A program made the position numbers and the translations under genes. 64,000 nt of DNA. It comes from Calothrix sp. PCC 7507. GTDB taxonomy: Bacteria; Cyanobacteriota; Cyanobacteriia; Cyanobacteriales; Nostocaceae. Numbering within the stretch: position 1 is the stretch's first letter; every line of letters begins with the position of its first letter. The notes under the pieces were generated by a model. It searched no databases. It was not told where the DNA came from and was given only the letters and a program-made list of their open reading frames with translations. This document shows, piece by piece, positions 8,218 through 15,526 of the stretch. Where the stretch lies: NCBI RefSeq assembly GCF_000316575.1, contig NC_019682.1, positions 558,001 through 622,000 of the forward strand, given 5' to 3'.

Positions 8218-9124
8218 CGGAAAAATCTAACAGCGCTTCACCCAAATCCTCTAACTCCGCCACAGACAAACTCTGAATGTGTTCCTGTAACCTGGGAGTT
8301 AAGGCACTAAAGCGACGATTTAGCAGGCGGATAATCAACGATAGGGCTTCTTCCCGTCTTCCCTGCTGTAGTCCCCGTTCAATACCTTCTTGCATCCAGC
8401 TAGTAACAATTTCCATAACTTGTTCCTCCTGTCTTGGTTCAATGCTAGCAAGTTGTGCTTCAAACACTGCTTTCTCTTCGTCGTTTAACTTCAGGTAGGT
8501 ATCAATAAACCCAGAAATTAACTGTACTTGTGCGGGGTTTAAGCCTAGCGTTGTCAGTAATTGTAGTGACATCAGCTTGACGGTAGGACGCTCTTGGTTA
8601 TCCATTCGCATTTTGGACATCAAAGCGCTAGCTACAGGATTTGGCTGATTGACAAAATCTTGCCACGGTAAGCGATTTAGCTGGATGACGCGATAATTGA
8701 ATTCCAGCACAGTCCAACCGGGAAACTCGATGCGATAGGTGTCGGGTTCTGGGGTTTGGGGGGAATCATGGGAGTAGATGACTATGGGATAAACTGGGAG
8801 TGCATATATTTCATGCAAACGGGCGAAGTAGGTGAACATTCGCTGATTAAAGTCAGTTTGAGCATAGGATTGGTGTTCTGTGTGGATCACAAACAAAGCA
8901 TCCTGGTTTCTAAATGAGGCTCGCACGACTAAATCAACTATTTTTCGCTCGCCCTCAGTCACATCAGTAAATACCTCTTGGGGTAAAAACTCTACAGAGT
9001 CCCGTTCCCAGTAGGCGCTGACATCGGGGAAAAACAGTTCGATAAATTCTGGGAAAAAATTGGTGAGTAGTTCTTTAAACAGGCGTTCGCGTAGCGTGCG
9101 CGTAGCGCATTCGTGGTCAATCAT
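8180..9124 (-). CDS. Rpn/DUF4351 family putative PD-(D/E)XK nuclease
   Basis: 314 residues. The N-terminal ~190 residues (RLFKELLTNFFPEFIELFFPD, ERKIVDLVVRASFRN, FVIHTEHQSYAQTDFNQRMFTYFARLHE) match the Rpn-type recombination-promoting nuclease/transposase-like family abundant in Nostocales. The C-terminal ~55 residues ending DLGEALLDFSAIADLEAWLGDR are a DUF4351 domain. A charged helical linker (GIERGLQQGRREEALS) joins them. The family is a cytosolic predicted DNA endonuclease, biology unclear. After MIDH, about nine residues (ECATRTLRE) interrupt the usual MIDH-(D)RLFKEL start; they are encoded by a GC-rich dispersed repeat, so this looks like an in-frame repeat insertion. It stands alone. 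Confidence 0.85.
   Translation of the reverse strand: MIDHECATRTLRERLFKELLTNFFPEFIELFFPDVSAYWERDSVEFLPQEVFTDVTEGERKIVDLVVRASFRNQDALFVIHTEHQSYAQTDFNQRMFTYFARLHEIYALPVYPIVIYSHDSPQTPEPDTYRIEFPGWTVLEFNYRVIQLNRLPWQDFVNQPNPVASALMSKMRMDNQERPTVKLMSLQLLTTLGLNPAQVQLISGFIDTYLKLNDEEKAVFEAQLASIEPRQEEQVMEIVTSWMQEGIERGLQQGRREEALSLIIRLLNRRFSALTPRLQEHIQSLSVAELEDLGEALLDFSAIADLEAWLGDR
9083..9112. repeat. Small dispersed repeat inside the 5' end of the nuclease gene
   Basis: GC-rich, self-similar sequence of the form GTTCGCGTAGCGTGCGCG followed by GTAGCGC, unlike its surroundings. It encodes the extra ECATRTLRE residues near the nuclease N-terminus. Related GCGTAGCGTCTC-type sequences lie at about 12480, 35260 and 42690. 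Confidence 0.55.
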
Positions 9125-9409
9125 TGAATGATTTTAGCGGATTATTCCTGAAAAACAGCAGCAGAAATCAGGGCAGATGGAGAAACAAGCGGGTGTTAAA
9201 ATCTACTGGAGAATGTGCCAAATAGCCTAAAAGTATTACCGCTCAATGGCGATCGCCTAAAGCTGTGCAACAATTTTTGTGCATTGCGGCAGGGATTGCA
9301 CAGGGATTGATTCTGTCTTAATCTGGAAAAGTTATCCAAAAAGCAGTTTCCTAAACACTCTCCACACAGATACACTTATTTAACAAAACACTTTTGATAG
9401 CCTAAAACG

Positions 9410-10279
9410 ATGAAAGCATCTGCTAAGTTCGACTTTGAGGACGAAAAATTTAATGCACCCCCTTCTCAAGTCATCCCCTGGTGTCAGATGATTAATCCTC
9501 GGTATGGCACTGATGGACTCCAGCCCCACGGTTTGGCAATTAAACTAGATAATGCTAATGCTGTTGGTTTTCAGCCTGATGAAAATTGGCAGCAAGTGGA
9601 GCATGAATTTAGCTCTGGTAATGAAACGGTATTTCTGAGTACTACACCAAGCTTAGTTATAGTGCGTCGGGGGCCATTGTCTGTCAAAGACCGAGAAAGT
9701 GGTCTTAAATTAGGTACACTCAAAGATAATTATGATGCGTTTTTAGCAGACAAACTTAAATTTAAAACTTTCACTCGCTACCTAATTTTTATAGTGGGAG
9801 AAAATAAAAAGTTTTTACATGATTCACCACTACAATTAACCCTCAATGGTGCGGCTGGGGCAAGTTTCAGTAAAACATATTGCGAATTTCAACAAGGTAA
9901 AGTCGTTGGTGGTTTTGTTGCAGAATTAGAAAAGGCTTATGCCGGATATCGCAAGCAACCTGTGACACCAAAGGGTCCCTTATTCCACGCTCACGGGATT
10001 TTTTCACCCATAATTGAGTGTGAAGAAAGAGGTATTGAACCAAATACAGTTTTGGTAGCTTCTACGGTCAACTTCAAACATCCGACGATTGGAACTTTAA
10101 CAGAGTATTTGATTGCTTCGGATTCTCTGGAATCTACAATCATCTGCAAGGCTTTTGAAGAATATAAGGAGTTTGGTAAGGAAGCGGTGAAAATAGAAAC
10201 ACCTAAACTGGAAATGGCAGGTGTTTCTAGTTCTTACGTTTACGCTGATGAAGATGATTTTGGGTATCCGCCATATTAG
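9410..10279 (+). CDS. DUF5895-like conserved cyanobacterial protein
   Basis: 289 residues, soluble, no signal peptide or membrane segment. Recognisable blocks are FNAPPSQVIPWCQMINPRYG near the start, STTPSLVIVRRGPLSVKDRESG, and VASTVNFKHPTIGTLTEYLIAS. This resembles cyanobacterial proteins annotated DUF5895; the name is from memory and the function is unknown. The C-terminus is acidic and Tyr-rich (SSSYVYADEDDFGYPPY). ATG 9410 lacks a strong ribosome-binding site. The stop is followed at once by a long heptad array, so nothing is co-transcribed downstream. Confidence 0.7.
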   Translation: MKASAKFDFEDEKFNAPPSQVIPWCQMINPRYGTDGLQPHGLAIKLDNANAVGFQPDENWQQVEHEFSSGNETVFLSTTPSLVIVRRGPLSVKDRESGLKLGTLKDNYDAFLADKLKFKTFTRYLIFIVGENKKFLHDSPLQLTLNGAAGASFSKTYCEFQQGKVVGGFVAELEKAYAGYRKQPVTPKGPLFHAHGIFSPIIECEERGIEPNTVLVASTVNFKHPTIGTLTEYLIASDSLESTIICKAFEEYKEFGKEAVKIETPKLEMAGVSSSYVYADEDDFGYPPY

Positions 10280-10428
10280 GGACTGGGGATTGGGGATTGG
10301 GGATTGGGGACTGGGGACTGGGGATTGGGGATTGGGGGAATAATTGCCTATTGCCTATTGCCTATTGCCTATTGCCTATTCCCTATTCCCCATTCCCTAT
10401 TGCCTATTGCCTCTTTCCCATTCCCTAT
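10279..10428. repeat. Compound heptanucleotide arrays (GGGGATT then TTGCCTA)
   Basis: Two adjacent 7-bp arrays: about eight units of GGGGATT/GGGGACT (10279-10338), then about eleven of TTGCCTA/TTCCCTA (10343-10428). They fill the gap between two convergent genes and reach the mltA stop codon. The first array has GGGG runs at 7-bp spacing on the plus strand, a strong potential G-quadruplex. Confidence 0.88.
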
Positions 10429-11687
10429 TACTTGAGCAATAAATAATACAATAAACCATTGCCGCCTGTGATGCCGGCGCGATCGCCTGCTAGTTTCCCA
10501 GATCCCATGAAATAATCTACCCTTCCTGGGCCTTTGATGGCGCTACCTGTATCTTGATCAAGCACAAAACGGCTGACTGCACGATATTCGAGCTTGTTAC
10601 CACTGGTAGGGTAGGGAATAGAGGTGTAAACTAGCGCTAGCGCTCCCGGCGGCATGAGAGACTTATCTGTAGCAATAGAACGCTCTGGTGTAACGGGTAC
10701 ATGAATGCTACCCGTAGGTGCGACGCCACCAGTTTCTTTAAAAAAGACGAATCGTTCCCAGCGTGGCAGATAATTATTCAATTCCTTTGGCTGTCGCTGG
10801 AAATAATTGACTACTTTCGGTAAAGTCAATGCGTCAAGTGGTAGTTTGCCATCTTTTGCTAGTTCTTTGCCGATACTTGTCCACGGATAATCTGTTCCAC
10901 CTGCATAGCCAATGGAGGTTTTTTTGCCATTGGTTAGCTTAATTTGGGCAGAACCTTGGATATGTACCATATATGCATCTAGGCGATCGCGGAACCATAA
11001 TAGTTCTAAACCATGAAGCTGGCTTTTATTGCCCAATAAACCATCTTTACCTTCTAAATCCAGACGTTTTGGGTGGGGTTTAGCCCATTTGTCAAAGTCT
11101 GGTGGTAGTCGATATAAGGGATATTTGTATACTGAGGTTTTTACCCGACTAGCGGTATAAACAGGCTCGTAGTATGAGGTGAATTTCACAGTACCCTTAC
11201 CATCGTTGCCTACTGACTGGTAAAGGACAAATTCCCGCCGAATAGATGCTTGCAGTTGATCTGGAGACTTAGATTGCACAACCAACTGACGGAAACGTAA
11301 CAAACTCCGACGTACACGATCAAGTGTAATTTCTTTGATGGGATATTGTTGATACGTGGCGATCGCTGCATCTTTCGCTAGGTAACTCAGACTGTTGTCA
11401 ATCGATGCCAATAGTGCCTGGCGATCGCCCCGTTTACCCCTGCTACCCCAAATTTGCTCATCCCAGCCTAGACAGGCTTGGCGGGGGCTACAATCGCTTC
11501 CTAAGTCGATAGGTTTAAGCGGCGGCTGTACCTCAGGAATATTTGGCGGAGGTACTGGCACAGGTATCACAGGACTGGTCTGTACTGGTGGTGGTAAGTT
11601 AGGTACTTGAGCAACAGCTGACCATAGTGTGTTTACGGAGGCAATTCCTAGACTCAAGGAAAGCAAAGCAAGGGTTTTTCTCATCAT
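10428..11687 (-). CDS. mltA: MltA-type membrane-bound lytic murein transglycosylase
   Basis: 419 residues, exported: a signal peptide at residues 1-27 (MMRKTLALLSLSLGIA) is followed by a Pro-rich linker to about residue 62. The MltA domain (KFTSYYEPVYTASR, LVHIQGSAQIKL-like HIQGSAQIKL, GYAGGTDYPWTSIGKEL) is followed by the 3D barrel (VSRFVLDQDTGSAIKGPGRVDYFMG) whose Asp residues define the active site. It cleaves peptidoglycan to 1,6-anhydro-muropeptides in the periplasm. Its start codon directly follows the TAA of an 84-residue gene (TAAATGATG), implying one operon and translational coupling. This is the second wall-degrading protein in the window, with the RlpA-like one. Confidence 0.92.
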   Translation of the reverse strand: MMRKTLALLSLSLGIASVNTLWSAVAQVPNLPPPVQTSPVIPVPVPPPNIPEVQPPLKPIDLGSDCSPRQACLGWDEQIWGSRGKRGDRQALLASIDNSLSYLAKDAAIATYQQYPIKEITLDRVRRSLLRFRQLVVQSKSPDQLQASIRREFVLYQSVGNDGKGTVKFTSYYEPVYTASRVKTSVYKYPLYRLPPDFDKWAKPHPKRLDLEGKDGLLGNKSQLHGLELLWFRDRLDAYMVHIQGSAQIKLTNGKKTSIGYAGGTDYPWTSIGKELAKDGKLPLDALTLPKVVNYFQRQPKELNNYLPRWERFVFFKETGGVAPTGSIHVPVTPERSIATDKSLMPPGALALVYTSIPYPTSGNKLEYRAVSRFVLDQDTGSAIKGPGRVDYFMGSGKLAGDRAGITGGNGLLYYLLLK

Positions 11688-11942
11688 TTAGTCAAATCTT
11701 TCAACACTAGAACTAAAAACTGGTTCTACTCGGATTGCCAATATCCGGGCTGGCCGCACTACTAAGTACTCTTGCTGAATATTCTTGATCGGTACGTTGA
11801 TCAATTCATTAGAATCACACTTAGGCATAAGCGCGCCACTGTACCACTTTTGAAACTCTTGAAAAGTGGTAAAACGTACTTCTTCCCGGTGACCACCTTC
11901 TAACATCAGGTGTACTGCGTATTCATTCGGTGTTCTAGGCAT
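11688..11942 (-). CDS. Small conserved protein coupled to mltA
   Basis: 84 residues beginning MPRTPNEYAVHLMLEGGHREEVRFTTFQEF; no signal peptide or membrane segment. Central FQKWYSGAL and later RPARILAIRVEPVF suggest a compact alpha/beta protein. Its stop codon touches the mltA ATG, so the two are co-translated. No domain name is recognised; the tight coupling suggests a role linked to mltA, which is an inference only. Confidence 0.75.
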   Translation of the reverse strand: MPRTPNEYAVHLMLEGGHREEVRFTTFQEFQKWYSGALMPKCDSNELINVPIKNIQQEYLVVRPARILAIRVEPVFSSSVERFD

Positions 11943-12310
11943 AAGGTCGAATCATTTGCAACATGTCCAACCCATTGTTAACCACACTACCCCCGAATGA
12001 AAAGGGGAAGTATACGGGAGATGGGATAACTGTTCGAGAGAGTTTGGCATTAATCACCCGTTACTCATCACCCCTAACTCTTAGCTTTTACTTTCGCCTA
12101 TGACGGATGCTTACCCAGAAACAGTTCCCAGCAAATTGCTATGGTAGGAAAATCTTCATAGTGAAAACTAGGGTTGAATATAATGCTTGCCAATTTCAGC
12201 CGATAATAATCGTACCAGGTAAAGGATCATGAAGTTGCTGATTTTACCTTTAAGGTAACTTGGATATGATGACAAAACTAATCATAATATAGGACTCATA
12301 TTTGATTTTT

Positions 12311-12960
12311 GAAATTATACGTAGGGGAGCCACCCTCGTGCGCGGGTTTCCCGCGTTGATAGGAGTGGCGTTGGGCACTGCCTAGGGTGTTGACTCTGTG
12401 CCTTTTTAGCAATTAAAAAATCAGGCAAAATATGTCTATTCATTGCAAGCGGAGCGAAGCAATCCCCGTCTTTGCGATTGCTACCCTTCTCCTGCGGAGA
12501 CGCTGCGCGAACGGGAAACCACTCCGTGTCTACATTCCTCGCAATGACACAAAAGTAGCGTGAACCAAAAACCGGGAAATTCCATCAAAGTCAACAGCCT
12601 AGTAGTCTGTCAGGGTTGAAATGAGGGACTGTAGTGTGAGCGTCTCGCTCACGCGGGCTTTTCGGCCCGCACTACCAAAAACCCCTCAAAACAAAATTGA
12701 CAAACCACTAGGCACTGCCCACCAGATCAGATTTGAGCTATTAGCCTCTTAATTCATTAGACTTCTTACAAAAGTCGAAAAGTCGTAAATGTCATTCTGA
12801 GAGAAGCGAAGAATCTCCGAGATGTTGAGCAAAGCGAAACATGACATGGAAAGCATTTTTGCAAGAGATCCATTCTAACGTGGGTGAGTCAGCGTACACT
12901 GAAGCCATTTCTAGCTTAAGTTGACACCGATGATGAGGGTGGCTCCCCTACGTGTATTTC
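12311..12960. repeat. Segment bounded by a ~25-bp inverted repeat
   Basis: Left arm at 12311-12337 (containing TACGTAGGGGAGCCACCCTC) and right arm at 12935-12960 (containing GAGGGTGGCTCCCCTACGT) are inverted copies over about 25 bp, differing by about two bases. Inside are the other repeats of this gap, including a family A element. There is no coding content, so if mobile it is non-autonomous. Confidence 0.55.
12599..12711 (+). mobile_element. MITE-like element family A, copy 1
   Basis: A 105-bp body (12603-12707) flanked by CTAG on both sides. Terminal inverted repeats are TAGTCTGTCA and TGGTTTGTCA (8 of 10 match). The interior has two perfect hairpins: GTGAGCG-TCT-CGCTCAC and GCGGGC-TTTTCG-GCCCGC. 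Its sequence is identical to copy 3 (48330-48434, opposite strand). The flanking repeat exists without the insert at about 23966-24012. Confidence 0.8.
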
Positions 12961-12995
12961 TTCACTTAGATGAAAAGTGCTGTAAACCTCAAGAA

Positions 12996-13388
12996 CTAAT
13001 ATTTCTGAATCAGAGTGAATAGATAAAAGCTAGCAACAGCAAATATGAAAATAATAGTAGCAGAATATACTACTACATCCTTGATAATAAATAATATCCA
13101 ATCTTTTCTCAGTTCTTGTTTAAACTTGAGTTCTCGCAACTGATGTTCAAGTTCTATATTTTCTTTGGAAGGCAAACTTACATAACCACTAGCATATATA
13201 TTATCAATGATTTCTTCTGTTGAGGGTTGGTTTTCCCAGTGAGCAACATTTTCTACAAAATTATCTAATGAGTGATTAGTTTGGTTTGATACAGTTGGCA
13301 AATTATGCTGTTTTAGCTTGCTTATTTCTTTTTTGATTACTTTTTTGACAATTTTGACTATCAAAGGTTCCAAGTTTTTTTCTGACAT
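12996..13388 (-). CDS. Hypothetical protein with C-terminal membrane anchor
   Basis: 130 residues. Lys/Glu-rich helical N-terminus (IVKIVKKVIKKEISKLKQHN), a middle containing SGYVSLPSKENIELEHQLREL with coiled-coil character, and one hydrophobic segment near the C-terminus (about residues 103-127, VVVYSATIIFIFAVASFYLF). The topology is that of a tail-anchored cytoplasmic protein. No family is recognised and no ribosome-binding site is obvious. It sits between a repeat-rich gap and a TpsB gene. Confidence 0.55.
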   Translation of the reverse strand: MSEKNLEPLIVKIVKKVIKKEISKLKQHNLPTVSNQTNHSLDNFVENVAHWENQPSTEEIIDNIYASGYVSLPSKENIELEHQLRELKFKQELRKDWILFIIKDVVVYSATIIFIFAVASFYLFTLIQKY

Positions 13389-13475
13389 CTGTTGTTAAAG
13401 TTTTTATAGCATAAAGTTTCTGCTTTGATTTTAGTAGAACTGATTGCTGCACAAATGAAGTCTTGGCTACAAGAA

Positions 13476-13513
13476 TCAGTTATCAGTTATCAGTTATCAA
13501 CGTGATAACTGAT
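13476..13513. repeat. TCAGTTA heptad array forming a hairpin
   Basis: Three TCAGTTA units followed by an inverted unit: ATCAGTTATCA (13489-13499) pairs perfectly with TGATAACTGAT (13503-13513) around a 3-nt loop. It touches the stop of the minus-strand TpsB gene and could end its transcript, though no T-run follows. Confidence 0.7.
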
Positions 13514-15250
13514 TTAAAAGGGATTGTAGATAATGGAAAAGTATAAGCCGTTTTCTTGCAAAGTTTTTTGCTCAGAGCTAACAGAGATTAAAGGAATACC
13601 CCAGTCAAGACGAGCGGTGAAGCGATCGCTCTGCGTCCAGCGCAAACCTAGACCAATAGATGCTAAGGTGTTAGGGTCTAGATTGTTAGCACTAGAATTA
13701 TTCCAAGCAACACCGAAATCAATAAAGGGAATCGCTTGTAATAGGCTATTGGTTTGGGGTAGGCGGAGAATCGGTATTTGCACTTCGGCGCTTACAAAAG
13801 CACCATTATCCGATAGTAGCAAATCTTGACGGTAGCCTCTCACACTCTCATTACCACCTAAACCAAACTGTTCTAAAGGTAGAAGTGATGTAGATGTCAA
13901 TTGTGCATTGGCACGGATTAACAAAAAGGTATCAGGAGCTAATAGCCTCACCCACTGTGCTTGTCCTTGCCAAGAGAAGAAGCGGCTATCGGGAAGGTCT
14001 TGATTAATTGTCGCATTTAACGCACCTATACCTAGATTGAATTGCGATCGCAAAGCAATAACTTCACGGGTGTTACGAGTTGTCCAATCTTGAAAAAATC
14101 GTAACGCAGAGATGCTTGTCCTTCCATCTCCATCAGCGCCTAATGAAGGGAAAGGTATGCGATCGCCTTCGATATAACTAGCTTCACTGACTCGATGAGC
14201 CGCTGTCAAACCAACAGCAATTTCTTGTGTGGGAGTTTGCAGTAGGGGTTGACGGAATGTCAGTTCATAATAATGAGAAGCCGATTGAATATCGAGAACA
14301 CTAAAGGGATCTTCGATAACTTTACTTGACGCTGTGCCCAAGTTGAAAGAGAGCGTACCATTATGAGGATTTAAAGGCAAAGTATAGCTAGCATCAAACA
14401 CATTACTACCATCTGTATTGGTGTAAGCTAGACTCAAACCATCTCCTAGTCCCAACAAATTAGCTTCACTCAATTGTAAGCGCCGGCGGATTGTGCCGAC
14501 ACTAGGCGATCGCCCGTTATCTAGAGCTAGTTGAGTGCTAAAGGTTTTTTCTTCCTTAATCTGGATTTGTAGTACGCTGGAACCCGGACGAGATCCGGTA
14601 GCGAGTTCTGCAGAGAGAGTTTGAATTAACGGATTCAGCTGTAGTAATTGTAGTGCTTCTAACAACCGCTCTCGATTTAGGGGTGGTGATGTGGCGATCG
14701 CTAAACGGCTGCGGACATAATTAGAGTTTAATCTTTTAGTGCCTGTCACCTGAATATCTTCTAATTTCCCTTCCACCACCTGAATTTTGATCACACCAGA
14801 TTGGATTGTTTGCGGTGGGAGATAAGCACCAGAAGTAATATAGCCTTTTTGAAGGTATAAATCAGTAATTTTAGACCGAGCCTGAAATAGTTCCGCCAAG
14901 GAAATCGGTTTGTTGGTAAAATCTGCTGTGGCTTGAGCTAACTCTTCGGGACTAAATGCTGTGCTACCAATAATTTCAAACCTGTCCACCGTGATAGTTT
15001 GCGGAAGTTTGTCAGGGAGTGGCAATTCAGGTAGGGAATTTGGGTTAGGAGATGGGAATAAATCAGCTGGTGGGGGAAGTAGCTGGGGTGGTTGAGGTGA
15101 GGGAAGGGGGGAAGGCGATGGTGGCTGCACATCCTGGGGTGGCGGGAGGATAGTCTGTGCGATCGCTGTCTTAGATCCACTACCGACCCACACAAAAAAA
15201 TTCAGCGTCAACCAGGATACTATTAGCTTGCGAAGACAGTGATCGAACAT
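13514..15250 (-). CDS. ShlB/FhaC/HecB (TpsB) family outer-membrane transporter
   Basis: 578 residues. Signal peptide (about residues 1-31), Pro-rich linker (32-75), POTRA domain (about 85-160, QTITVDRFEIIGSTAFSPEEL, with LQKGYITSGAYLPPQ) and a 16-strand beta-barrel to a C-terminal Phe (YFSIIYNPF). The loop-6 region has SVRGYRQDLL near residue 455, the family's RGY signature. TpsB proteins export TpsA adhesins/hemolysins across the outer membrane by two-partner secretion. No TpsA-like gene lies nearby, so this is an orphan; its cargo is unknown or encoded elsewhere. Confidence 0.9.
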   Translation of the reverse strand: MFDHCLRKLIVSWLTLNFFVWVGSGSKTAIAQTILPPPQDVQPPSPSPLPSPQPPQLLPPPADLFPSPNPNSLPELPLPDKLPQTITVDRFEIIGSTAFSPEELAQATADFTNKPISLAELFQARSKITDLYLQKGYITSGAYLPPQTIQSGVIKIQVVEGKLEDIQVTGTKRLNSNYVRSRLAIATSPPLNRERLLEALQLLQLNPLIQTLSAELATGSRPGSSVLQIQIKEEKTFSTQLALDNGRSPSVGTIRRRLQLSEANLLGLGDGLSLAYTNTDGSNVFDASYTLPLNPHNGTLSFNLGTASSKVIEDPFSVLDIQSASHYYELTFRQPLLQTPTQEIAVGLTAAHRVSEASYIEGDRIPFPSLGADGDGRTSISALRFFQDWTTRNTREVIALRSQFNLGIGALNATINQDLPDSRFFSWQGQAQWVRLLAPDTFLLIRANAQLTSTSLLPLEQFGLGGNESVRGYRQDLLLSDNGAFVSAEVQIPILRLPQTNSLLQAIPFIDFGVAWNNSSANNLDPNTLASIGLGLRWTQSDRFTARLDWGIPLISVSSEQKTLQENGLYFSIIYNPF

Positions 15251-15526
15251 GACAATAAGTTTGTTTTTGCCAGGAACTATTTGAGTTTATAGGGACAAAC
15301 CAATCTGTGAAAATCATTTCATCATATGAATGGGATTTTAGATAAAGTCAGGAAAAAATTATTTAGCTAGGCTGAGTTGATATCTAAAAATTTCCAAATT
15401 ACATCTTTGAAATAAACATATTTCTTAATTAAGATAAAATTCAATATTTTTTTTATTAAAAAAATGAGTTAAATATTAGAATACACCAATCTTCTAACGT
15501 GAGTTCGATAGATTCTCAAAAATCTC

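Larger units (their letters stand above)
11943..12995. other. 1-kb repeat-rich intergenic region
   Basis: No ORF is credible here. It holds a ~640-bp segment bounded by long inverted repeats (12311-12960), a CTAG-flanked element of family A (12599-12711), two copies of a GGGCAYTGCCTAGG-type repeat in opposite orientation, and short Nostoc-type dispersed repeats (about 12440-12545 and 12790-12850). It looks like a sink for small repeats between unrelated genes. Confidence 0.7.
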
